A DNA stretch of 6,705 nt from an uncultured Acidobacteriota bacterium (GTDB lineage Bacteria; Acidobacteriota; Thermoanaerobaculia; UBA5066), in contig CALFNC010000314.1 of NCBI GenBank assembly GCA_937902605.1, positions 1 to 6,705 of the forward strand, given 5' to 3'. Each line of letters begins with the position of its first letter. Position 1 is the first letter of the stretch. This document shows positions 1 to 5,263 of the stretch, piece by piece. The notes below the pieces were generated by a model, which was not told where the DNA came from, did no database searches, and was given only the letters and a program-made list of their open reading frames with translations. A program made the position numbers and the translations under genes.

Positions 1-12
1 GGGAACCGCCAT
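1..12 (-). CDS. Start of an unidentified gene downstream of tatC (partial, 4 codons)
   Basis: Reading the minus strand leftwards, an ATG at 12-10 opens Met-Ala-Val-Pro and then leaves the window. An AGGAG Shine-Dalgarno at 23-19 sits 6 bases upstream, which is ideal spacing, so a real start is likely although only four codons are visible. The gene would be the third in a tatA-tatC-X series, separated from the tatC stop by about 86 bases of hairpin-rich spacer. Four residues cannot identify the product. MAVP is how many bacterial ribosomal L32 proteins (rpmF) begin, but many other proteins begin this way too. Confidence 0.5.
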
Positions 13-44
13 ACGGTTCTCCTGATCCGCTGCAGCAAGACCTT

Positions 45-75
45 GCCTAGGCAGGCGCGAAGCGCCTGCCTAGGC
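45..75. repeat. Perfect 14-bp inverted repeat with 3-base loop
   Basis: Bases 45-58 and 62-75 are exact reverse complements around the loop GAA (59-61). The stem contains CCTAGG at both ends and GGCGC at the tip. On the plus strand the tip reads GCGAAGC, a sequence known as an exceptionally stable DNA mini-hairpin. On the tatC-sense strand the loop is UUC. No T-run follows on either strand, so it is not a standard intrinsic terminator. It lies between the tatC stop and the SD of the next minus-strand gene, and could be an mRNA-stabilising or processing hairpin or a copy of a dispersed palindromic element. Confidence 0.8.
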
Positions 76-81
76 CGGCGA

Positions 82-122
82 AAGCCGGAGCCGGCCGCCT
101 ATCCGGCGGCAGGCTCCGGCTT
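82..122 (-). terminator. Stem-loop spanning the tatC stop codon; weak terminator or attenuator candidate
   Basis: Bases 82-92 pair perfectly with 112-122 (11 bp). After one mismatch (93/111), 94-99 pair with 105-110 (6 bp), leaving loop 100-104. The tatC stop codon (101-99) is at the tip. On the minus strand only three Us follow the stem, so Rho-independent termination would be inefficient. A smaller hairpin at 75-88 (CCGGC-GAAA-GCCGG on the plus strand) uses bases 84-88 of the same arm, so the two cannot form together. Partial termination, or control of the downstream gene, is inference. Confidence 0.4.
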
Positions 123-854
123 CTTCTTGAAGAGCCAGGCCATCAGCACTCCGAGGAGGTAGAGGCCGATCATCGGGAGCGCGAAGGCGCACTGGGTCGG
201 GATGTCGGGCGTCGGCGTGATGAGCGCGGCGATGATGAAGATGATCAGCACCGCATACCTGAACTTCAGGAGGAGCCATTTCTCCGTCACGACCCCCATC
301 CGGGCCAGGAAGAAGATAACGATCGGCGTCTCGAAGCAGATCCCCATCCCGATCAACGTCTTCGACAGGATGTCGAGGTAGTCGTCGATCTTGAGGACCG
401 GCGTGAAGTCCTCGCCGGTCGAGACCAGGAACTTCGCCACCATCGGGAAGGCGATCTTTAGGCCGAACAGCCCGCCCCCGATAAAGAACGCGCATGTCAG
501 GATCACGAACGGCCCCGCCCACTTCTTCTCGTGGCGGTAGAGGCCGGGGGCCACGAACAGCCAGATCTGGTACAGGATGACCGGGCTCGCCACGAACACC
601 CCCGCCAGGAGGGCGATGTTGATGTAGAGCATGAACGGCTCGGTCAGCTGCGTGTAGGCGAGCTTCGTCCCCTTCGGGAGCACATCGAGGACCGGAGCCT
701 GGAGAATCCGGAAGATCTCCTGGGCCTTCCACCAGCAGATGAGGAAGCCGACCGCGATCGCGATCGCCGAGATGAACAGCCGCTTACGAAGCTCCTCGAG
801 ATGCTCGAGGAACGTCATCCGCGGCAGGTCGCCGCCGTCGTCTCCGGTCGTCAC
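99..854 (-). CDS. tatC: Sec-independent protein translocase subunit TatC
   Basis: TatC is the multi-spanning inner-membrane core of the twin-arginine translocase, which recognises RR signal peptides and exports folded proteins with TatA/TatB. The product is 251 residues, normal for the family, with about six membrane segments. Family hallmarks are visible: HLEELRKRL at 18-26 (equivalent to the E. coli Glu15/Arg17 region), TEPF at 71-74, VAPGLYRHE at 101-109 (Glu109 matches E. coli Glu103), FETP at 174-177 (Glu175 matches Glu170) and TPTPD at 213-217. The tail is a short KKKPEP cytoplasmic end. The chosen start is a GTG overlapping the tatA stop as GTGA, implying translational coupling. An internal ATG (Met13) just before the HLEELRKRL helix is the alternative. 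No disruption is seen. Confidence 0.96.
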   Translation of the reverse strand: MTTGDDGGDLPRMTFLEHLEELRKRLFISAIAIAVGFLICWWKAQEIFRILQAPVLDVLPKGTKLAYTQLTEPFMLYINIALLAGVFVASPVILYQIWLFVAPGLYRHEKKWAGPFVILTCAFFIGGGLFGLKIAFPMVAKFLVSTGEDFTPVLKIDDYLDILSKTLIGMGICFETPIVIFFLARMGVVTEKWLLLKFRYAVLIIFIIAALITPTPDIPTQCAFALPMIGLYLLGVLMAWLFKKKPEPAAG

Positions 855-1141
855 GCGGGGTGGTTCGGGGTGCCGTCCCTGGGCTGCAGCGACGTCCCCT
901 CGACCGTGGCCTTGGGCGAGGACGGCTTGACTTCCGCCACTTCGGCGCTGCCGGGAGGCTCTTCCTTGGAGACTTTGTCGATCTCGTCCTCGATCGACCG
1001 CTTCAGGTCGTTCGAGGCCCGCTTGAACTCGCCGAGGCCCTTCCCGAGCTGCCTGCCGATCTCGGGGAGCTTCTTCGGGCCGAAGAGCAGGAGCGCCAGA
1101 ACGAGAATCAGGATCAGTTCCGGCATGCCAAGGTTGCCCAT
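851..1141 (-). CDS. tatA: Twin-arginine translocase TatA/TatB-type subunit
   Basis: This is a small single-pass Tat subunit of 96 residues: a short N-terminal transmembrane helix (about 8-21), the FGPKKLP hinge (20-26), an amphipathic helix (about 27-52) and a charged, Pro-rich, disordered tail. The hinge and amphipathic helix are TatA-like. Residue 8 is Glu, as in TatB, where E. coli TatA has a polar Gln, so the protein may serve both roles or act as TatB with a TatA elsewhere. I chose the ATG at 1141 because GGAGGA (1157-1152) lies 10 bases upstream and the membrane helix then starts at the usual position. The frame stays open upstream to 1192 with no better start. It overlaps tatC by four bases and is the first gene of the pair. 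Confidence 0.9.
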   Translation of the reverse strand: MGNLGMPELILILVLALLLFGPKKLPEIGRQLGKGLGEFKRASNDLKRSIEDEIDKVSKEEPPGSAEVAEVKPSSPKATVEGTSLQPRDGTPNHPA

Positions 1142-1163
1142 CCGATGCGAGTCCTCCGCCCGC

Positions 1164-1192
1164 ATCGTCATCGAGCGGGGAGCCGAAGTCAA
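1164..1192 (-). promoter_or_regulatory. Possible sigma70 promoter for tatA-tatC
   Basis: On the minus strand TTGACT (1192-1187, 5 of 6 to the -35 consensus) is followed after 17 bases by GACGAT (1169-1164, only 3 of 6 to the -10). It would start transcription near 1157, giving a very short leader holding the SD. The spacing is good but the -10 is poor. GATGCG/CGCATC (1144-1149/1161-1166) could also pair around the SD if transcription begins further upstream. Confidence 0.3.
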
Positions 1193-1227
1193 GGACGAGG
1201 ACAGGACGAGGACGAGGACCGGACAGG
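1193..1227. repeat. Short GGACGA/GGACA purine-rich tandem repeat
   Basis: Six GGAC units occur at 5-6 base spacing (GGACGA, GGACA, GGACGA, GGACGA, GGACC, GGACA) in the divergent tatA/S41-protease spacer, immediately upstream of the possible tatA -35. It is almost pure purine on the plus strand apart from the C of each unit. Its function is unknown. It could be a simple slippage-derived repeat or a phased protein-binding tract. Confidence 0.6.
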
Positions 1228-1307
1228 GCCCGGAACGAGGCGGCGGGGACCCATCATCGCGCCCGGCCGGGCCGGTTCGCGCCAGGAAGTGGGTGCCGTT
1301 CCGGCCC

Positions 1308-1323
1308 TGGCGTGGAACATGCT
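1308..1323 (+). promoter_or_regulatory. Candidate sigma54 (-24/-12) promoter for the S41 protease
   Basis: TGGCGTG-GAAC-ATGCT matches the sigma54 pattern TGGCACG-N4-TTGCW, with the invariant GG (1309-1310) and GC (1321-1322) exactly 12 bases apart. Three positions deviate (A to G, C to T, T to A). The predicted start near 1334 would leave only about 12 bases of leader, with the SD at 1336-1341, so the fit to the gene is tight. No convincing sigma70 site was seen in this spacer on the plus strand. A chance match is quite possible. Confidence 0.22.
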
Positions 1324-1335
1324 ACCGTCTCCGAC

Positions 1336-1341
1336 GGAGGT
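1336..1341 (+). promoter_or_regulatory. Ribosome binding site deciding the GTG start of the S41 protease
   Basis: GGAGGT lies four bases before GTG 1346. The in-frame ATG at 1361 is 19 bases away, too far to use this site, and the in-frame ATG at 1319 has no SD. The GTG is therefore preferred although ATGs are available. Confidence 0.75.
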
Positions 1342-1345
1342 CCCC

Positions 1346-2983
1346 GTGACGCAGAATCCCATGGACCCAAATCGCCAGACGAAGAGAAGGCTCCTCCTCG
1401 CCGTCGTGACGCTCGCAGGGACCACCCTGTTCGGCGGCCTCTTCGGCCCAACGCTCTTCGCCATCTCCGACGCCTCGAACCCGGCTCTCCGGGAATACGC
1501 CGATCTTCTGATGACGACGAAGGCGTGGTACGCCGACGACCTCGCGTCGGACAAGCTCGTTTATTCGTCGGTCCACGGAATGCTCGGCTCCCTCGACCCG
1601 CACACGAATTTCCTCGAGCCCGAGGAGTATGGGGCAATGCAGGAGAAGCAGCGTGGCTCCTTCTTCGGCCTCGGGATCATCATCTCGAAGAGAAACGGGA
1701 AGGTCACTGTCATCACGCCGGTCGAGGGCTCACCAGCCGAACGCCTCGGAATCCGCGCCGGCGACATCATCGACCGGATCGAAGGCGAGGCGATCGACGA
1801 CCTGGCCGTGGACGCCGTCGTCAAGAAGCTGAAGGGCCCCAAGGGGACGAAAGTCCGGATCACGATCGTCCGGCCCGGGCTCGGCGAGCCCCTCGAGATG
1901 ACCGTGACGCGGGCCGAGATTCCGACCAACTCCGTCGCGTTCGCCTTCTTCCTGGACGAGGAGACCGCCTACGTCCGCCTGAAGGACTTCACACAGACCA
2001 CCGTCCCCGAGATGCTGGAGACCTGGACCAAGCTCGAAAAACAGGGGATGAAGAGACTGGTCCTGGACCTCCGTGGGAACCCCGGCGGCCTCCTCGACCA
2101 GGCCATCGGTCTCTCCGACTTCTTCCTCCGCAAGGGGGAGAAGGTCGTCTTCACCAGGGGCCGCAATGCCTCCTCCGAGCAGGTCTTCAACGCTCCGGGG
2201 AGAAACACGAAGCCGCGGATCCCGGTCGTCGTCCTCATCAACAAGGGATCGGCGTCGGCCGCCGAGATCGTGGCCGGCGCGCTCCAGGACCACGACCGCG
2301 GCCTGATCGTGGGCCAGACGAGCTGGGGCAAGGGCCTCGTCCAGTCGGTCTATACGCTGACCGACGGCGCCGGGCTCGCCCTGACGACCGCCAAGTACTA
2401 CACGCCCGCGGGGCGATGCATCCAGCGCGACTACAAGGAGGTCCTCGAGTACCTGATCCCGGGCGAGGAGGAGCTGGACTCGGACGAGTCGGAGGCCGCG
2501 CCGGACAGGCGGACGCTCTTCCGGACCGATTCGGGAAGGAACGTCTACGGGGGCGGCGGGATCGCCCCGGACGTCTCCGTCAAGGTGGACCCGCTCTCGC
2601 GGTTCACTGCCGGACTCTTCGCCCGCGGCGTCTTCTTCGAGTTCGCAGTCGACTACCGCACCCGGAACATGGCCATTCCGCGCGGCTTCCAGGTGTCGGA
2701 CGAGGTCCGGTCGGACTTCTTCAAGTTCGTCGACTCCCGGCCGACCTTGTTCGAGAAGCCAGCGAAGGAGATGTACGCGGCGGAGAAGGATTCCGGCATC
2801 GTCGACCGCGCCATCCGCGAGGAGCTGATGAACGCCGTCTACGGCCGCGAGACCGGGTACCGGGTTCTCCTGGAAGGGGACCCGCAGCTGAAGGCTGCCC
2901 TCGGGCTCTTCCCCGAGGCGGCCAAGCTCGCCGGGATCCCCGAGGCGGACGCCGCCGGGGATCACAAGCTGGCCAAGAAGTAG
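1346..2983 (+). CDS. S41A C-terminal processing peptidase (Ctp/Prc family) with PDZ domain
   Basis: This is an envelope serine protease of 545 residues that trims or degrades exported proteins from the C-terminus, using a Ser-Lys dyad. Residues 13-15 are KRR, followed by a hydrophobic segment (16-34), a signal peptide or anchor with possible cleavage after Ala39. A PDZ domain covers about 104-180. The S41 core runs about 185-410 and includes YVRLKDF, LDLRGNPGG (240-248) and GSASAAE with catalytic Ser304. Lys329 in WGKG and Gln333 complete the set at the same +25/+29 spacing as known Ctp/Tsp enzymes, so it should be active. A 135-residue tail (411-545) after GGGGIAPDV is mostly charged helix, and I do not recognise it as a named domain. 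The gene is divergent from tatA and convergent with the lipoprotein gene, with two bases between stops. Substrates cannot be read from sequence. Confidence 0.95.
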   Translation: MTQNPMDPNRQTKRRLLLAVVTLAGTTLFGGLFGPTLFAISDASNPALREYADLLMTTKAWYADDLASDKLVYSSVHGMLGSLDPHTNFLEPEEYGAMQEKQRGSFFGLGIIISKRNGKVTVITPVEGSPAERLGIRAGDIIDRIEGEAIDDLAVDAVVKKLKGPKGTKVRITIVRPGLGEPLEMTVTRAEIPTNSVAFAFFLDEETAYVRLKDFTQTTVPEMLETWTKLEKQGMKRLVLDLRGNPGGLLDQAIGLSDFFLRKGEKVVFTRGRNASSEQVFNAPGRNTKPRIPVVVLINKGSASAAEIVAGALQDHDRGLIVGQTSWGKGLVQSVYTLTDGAGLALTTAKYYTPAGRCIQRDYKEVLEYLIPGEEELDSDESEAAPDRRTLFRTDSGRNVYGGGGIAPDVSVKVDPLSRFTAGLFARGVFFEFAVDYRTRNMAIPRGFQVSDEVRSDFFKFVDSRPTLFEKPAKEMYAAEKDSGIVDRAIREELMNAVYGRETGYRVLLEGDPQLKAALGLFPEAAKLAGIPEADAAGDHKLAKK

Positions 2984-2985
2984 CC

Positions 2986-3399
2986 CTACTCGGGGAGCTC
3001 TAGCTCCAGCGGCGCGTCCGGAGCGGTCGGCGAGACCGCCACCCATCCGGACGCGCCAGGCGAACCGGGCCGGCAGACGACGTAGCGATAGGCGCCGGCC
3101 TCGAGAGGGCCGGCGTCGAACCGCCCGGCCGGGTCGGTCGAGACCAGCCGTACGCTCCCGCCCCCTTCGGACTGCACGGCGATGCGGCCGCCGGCAACGG
3201 GGCCGCCGGGCGACACGAACCTCCCGCGGAACCTGCGGGCCGCCGGGAACCCGAGTTCGGCCCCGCCATGGGCCGGACAGCCGGCTTCGGCGAGGAGGCG
3301 CTGGAAGCACGGACAACGGGACGCCCGCGTAGAGCAGCCCATCGGGGCGAGAGAGACGAAGAGCCCGGCCAACCAGAGCAGCCGGGCCCGCGGGGTCAC
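2986..3399 (-). CDS. Putative lipoprotein with carboxypeptidase-regulatory-like beta-sandwich
   Basis: The product is a small exported protein of 137 residues. Two Arg residues and a hydrophobic stretch (about 7-20) end in LAPMGC, giving Cys22 as a possible lipidation site. The lipobox is imperfect because -3 is Pro. A Cys-rich patch follows (Cys29, Cys31, Cys41). Residues 59-112 have the layout of a carboxypeptidase-D regulatory-like/transthyretin fold: G-x-V-S-P-G-G-P-V-x-G-G, then S-T-D-P-A-G-R-F, then G-A-Y-R-Y-V-V-C-R-P-G. Such domains are usually structural or sugar/peptide-binding modules, with no catalytic residues expected. The GTG start lies 17 bases after the Ig-repeat gene stop, with only a weak SD (GGA), so translation may be coupled. 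The frame stays open far upstream, but that part has no signal peptide and overlaps the Ig gene. The exact start is moderately certain and the function unknown. Confidence 0.72.
   Translation of the reverse strand: MTPRARLLWLAGLFVSLAPMGCSTRASRCPCFQRLLAEAGCPAHGGAELGFPAARRFRGRFVSPGGPVAGGRIAVQSEGGGSVRLVSTDPAGRFDAGPLEAGAYRYVVCRPGSPGASGWVAVSPTAPDAPLELELPE
3011..3057. terminator. Large imperfect stem-loop inside the lipoprotein gene; possible terminator for the S41 gene
   Basis: Bases 3011-3022 pair perfectly with 3046-3057 (12 bp), and 3023-3028 pair with 3034-3039 (6 bp) around a GGCGA loop, with 3040-3045 bulged. It starts 28 bases after the S41 stop codon, where a terminator would be expected. 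No U-run follows on either strand. A smaller hairpin lies further on (3093-3100 with 3108-3115). Because the two genes leave only two bases between stops, any terminator must be embedded in the opposite gene. The function is inferred. Confidence 0.35.
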
Positions 3400-3416
3400 G
3401 CGCGTTCCGGCCAGCC

Positions 3417-5087
3417 CTACCGCACCAGCGTGTTGTTGTCCACGAGGAACCGGCGCGTCCCCGCCGAGCGAAGGTTTCCGCGCCCGTCCAGGACCTCGAC
3501 GAGCAGGTCGTGCTCGCTGTTCGAGAGCTTCGTGGTGTCGAGATAGAACCGCCAGCGCGCGTAGCCGCTCTGGGGGTAGTTCTGGTAGATCAGCCCCACG
3601 TCGAGGCTCGCGAGGCCGTACTCGGCCGGGAAGACGCCGGTCACGGCATCCACCTGCTTGACCCCGTCGATCAGGACGTGGACCTCGGCGACGCCGTCGA
3701 GGTCGAGCGCCCAGCCGATGACCGGGTAGATGCCGTTGATCATCTTGTAGTTCGGCGGGTCGTCCACGTAGGCGATCGGCGGCGGGTCGGGGCTCGCGCT
3801 CGAGCACTCGAACGTGATCGGGATCTCCTTGAGCAGGGTGATCTGGTCCTCCTTGTCCGCCGCCTTTACCTGGAGGATGTGTCCGCCCTCGCGGAAATTC
3901 CGCTGCGTTAGGAGGACCCCAACGTCGATCGCGAAGCTGAAGCCGCAGTTCGGAGCCTGCTGGAACCCAGGGTAGAGGATCTCGATGTCAGGGCGGTAGT
4001 ACCCGTAACAATCGACGAGCCGGTTGTTCAGGGTGGGCACGCGCTGGCAGTTGATCCGGCTGTCCTCGAGCGTGACGCCGTCGATCTCGACGAAGATGTG
4101 CGAGACCCCGCCCCGCTCCTGGACGACCGACGTGTCGAGCGCCCAGCCCGAGACCCACATGACGAACCGCGGGTCCTGGATGTCAGGTCCGCCGGACGGA
4201 CCGCCGCCGTTGAACACGGTGCAGTTGCCGAACCAGGTCGAGTTGAGGAGCGGGTACTCGACCTCGCCGAACGGCGGGGGGTTCGGGGGGGTGTTGAAGA
4301 ACTGGACACGGCGCGTCCCCAGGAGCCCCTGCTGCCCCTGGTCGTCGACCGCTTTCACCGTGATGGTGTGCACGCCGTTCGTCATGCGCGTGGAGTCGAG
4401 ATTCAGGACGAACCCCGAAATCAGGGCGTTCGGCGTGTTCGGGTACATCGCGGCGACGTCGGGCCTGTAGATGCCGGTCACCGCCTGCCGCTCGAGGAGT
4501 CCGTCGACGAGGATGTCGACATGGTCGACCACCCGGTCGTCCAACGCCCACCCCGCGACCTCGAGAACGCCGTTGGCCGACACGGACCCTCCATCCATCG
4601 GGAAGTCGACGTTCCCGAACGGCGCCTGGTTAAGACCGTTGTTGATCTGCACGGTGCGAGGCGCGAGGAAGTAGCAGCACCCGGTCACGTCGGTGATCCG
4701 GACGAGCACGGTGTGGAAGCCGTTCGAGTAGTTCGCGGCCCTAAACGACATCTCCCAGCCCGGATTGGACCCCGCCGTCGCCGCAAAGGCCGGAAAGGCC
4801 TGGAGCACGTCCGGGCGCGGGAGGTTGATGTTGGCCCCTCCTGGTGCTGTCACTTTGTTCTGGTCGGCCGTGCCATCGACGAAGAGGTCGACGTTCGAGA
4901 CCAGGTTGCCGTTCAGCGCGAAGCCGCTGACCCGGACAAATCCCGAGACCAGGGCGCCTTCCACCGGGAACTCGACCATGCCGAGCGTCTGTGCCGGGCA
5001 ACCCGTGGACAGACACTGCGCGGCCCCCGGTGTGGCGACCATGAGGAGAGCGGCCAGAGCCGGCAGGAGAACAGCCTTGAGCTTCAT
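3417..5087 (-). CDS. Secreted protein with four GWALD-type Ig-like repeats
   Basis: The product is a 556-residue exported protein. A signal peptide (1-23: KLK, hydrophobic core, cleavage likely after GAA) precedes four diverged Ig-like repeats at about 37-150, 157-266, 273-428 and 438-552. The shared pattern is GWALD (GFALN, GWALDD, GWALDT, GWALDL), then VDxxVDG, then YRPDV...YP, then GFxxxLD...NGxH, then a VxAxDxxG strand. Repeat 3 carries two insertions and Cys289, 347, 360, 381 and 428, suggesting disulfides. Repeat 1 holds adjacent Cys137-138. No enzymatic motif, C-terminal membrane anchor or sorting signal is visible, so it is probably secreted or surface-associated; adhesion, matrix or binding roles are guesses. 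The ATG at 5087 has GGAGGG six bases upstream. The in-frame upstream ATG at 5114 is rejected because it has no comparable SD. It is first in an operon with the lipoprotein gene. Confidence 0.88.
   Translation of the reverse strand: MKLKAVLLPALAALLMVATPGAAQCLSTGCPAQTLGMVEFPVEGALVSGFVRVSGFALNGNLVSNVDLFVDGTADQNKVTAPGGANINLPRPDVLQAFPAFAATAGSNPGWEMSFRAANYSNGFHTVLVRITDVTGCCYFLAPRTVQINNGLNQAPFGNVDFPMDGGSVSANGVLEVAGWALDDRVVDHVDILVDGLLERQAVTGIYRPDVAAMYPNTPNALISGFVLNLDSTRMTNGVHTITVKAVDDQGQQGLLGTRRVQFFNTPPNPPPFGEVEYPLLNSTWFGNCTVFNGGGPSGGPDIQDPRFVMWVSGWALDTSVVQERGGVSHIFVEIDGVTLEDSRINCQRVPTLNNRLVDCYGYYRPDIEILYPGFQQAPNCGFSFAIDVGVLLTQRNFREGGHILQVKAADKEDQITLLKEIPITFECSSASPDPPPIAYVDDPPNYKMINGIYPVIGWALDLDGVAEVHVLIDGVKQVDAVTGVFPAEYGLASLDVGLIYQNYPQSGYARWRFYLDTTKLSNSEHDLLVEVLDGRGNLRSAGTRRFLVDNNTLVR
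3432..4979 (-). repeat. Four tandem protein-level Ig-like repeat units
   Basis: Approximate unit limits on the DNA are 4638-4979, 4290-4619, 3804-4271 and 3432-3776, in coding order from high to low coordinates. They are recognisable from conserved residues but too diverged for long DNA identity, which points to old duplication. Unit 4 has lost a clean YRPD motif and unit 3 is about 45 residues longer than the others. Confidence 0.75.
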
Positions 5088-5093
5088 CAGAAT

Positions 5094-5099
5094 CCCTCC
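5094..5099 (-). promoter_or_regulatory. Ribosome binding site of the Ig-repeat gene
   Basis: GGAGGG on the minus strand, six bases before ATG 5087. It selects this Met over the in-frame Met nine codons upstream (5114). Confidence 0.8.
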
Positions 5100-5176
5100 G
5101 TTCGGTGCGAGCAATCGGGGGTCCTTCCGAACCGGTCGAACGCGAAAAGATCGAATCCTCGCAATGGCTTAACAGA

Positions 5177-5206
5177 ATTGTAGTTAACACCCTCTCCCGC
5201 TGTCAA
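5177..5206 (-). promoter_or_regulatory. Strong sigma70-type promoter for the Ig-repeat/lipoprotein operon
   Basis: On the minus strand a perfect TTGACA (5206-5201) is followed by an 18-base spacer and TACAAT (5182-5177, 5 of 6 to TATAAT). Transcription should start near 5170, giving a leader of about 83 bases before ATG 5087. It lies in the most AT-rich patch of the window, which also contains the 6-base palindromes GTTAAC (5183-5188, in the spacer) and CAATTG (5204-5209). I found no comparable plus-strand promoter for the divergent UPF0104 gene in the same 176-base spacer. Confidence 0.8.
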
Positions 5207-5263
5207 TTGCGACGCGGCCTCGGGAGCAGGATCAGCGGACGGACGACCACGGGGTGGGCTACG

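Noticed and set aside
860..1345. N-terminal extension of the S41 protease frame back to 860
   Set aside because: The extra 162 codons are antisense to tatA, have shadow-like Arg/Gly/Pro-rich composition and would bury the signal sequence. GTG 1346 has the SD.
531..1349. Plus-strand ORF across tatC/tatA
   Set aside because: It is a frame shadow of the Tat genes in GC-rich DNA, with no domain and no SD.
1312..3003. Long plus-strand second frame and the minus-strand frame 1730-3316 over the S41 gene
   Set aside because: The composition is dominated by Arg, Pro and Gly without structure. The S41 frame carries all family motifs.
3093..3115. 8-bp hairpin CGCCGGCC/GGCCGGCG as an independent terminator
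   Set aside because: It is short and lacks a U-run. Such pairings are frequent by chance in sequence this GC-rich.
3400..3807. Upstream in-frame extension of the lipoprotein gene
   Set aside because: It overlaps the end of the Ig-repeat gene, has low-complexity Arg-rich sequence and removes the signal peptide from the N-terminus.
4098..5183. Plus-strand ORF opposite the Ig-repeat gene
   Set aside because: It is an antisense shadow. The minus-strand frame has a signal peptide, repeats, SD and promoter.
5105..5263. Upstream extension of the UPF0104 gene
   Set aside because: It would translate through the divergent sigma70 promoter and add a non-family hydrophilic leader. ATG 5264 gives the usual family length.
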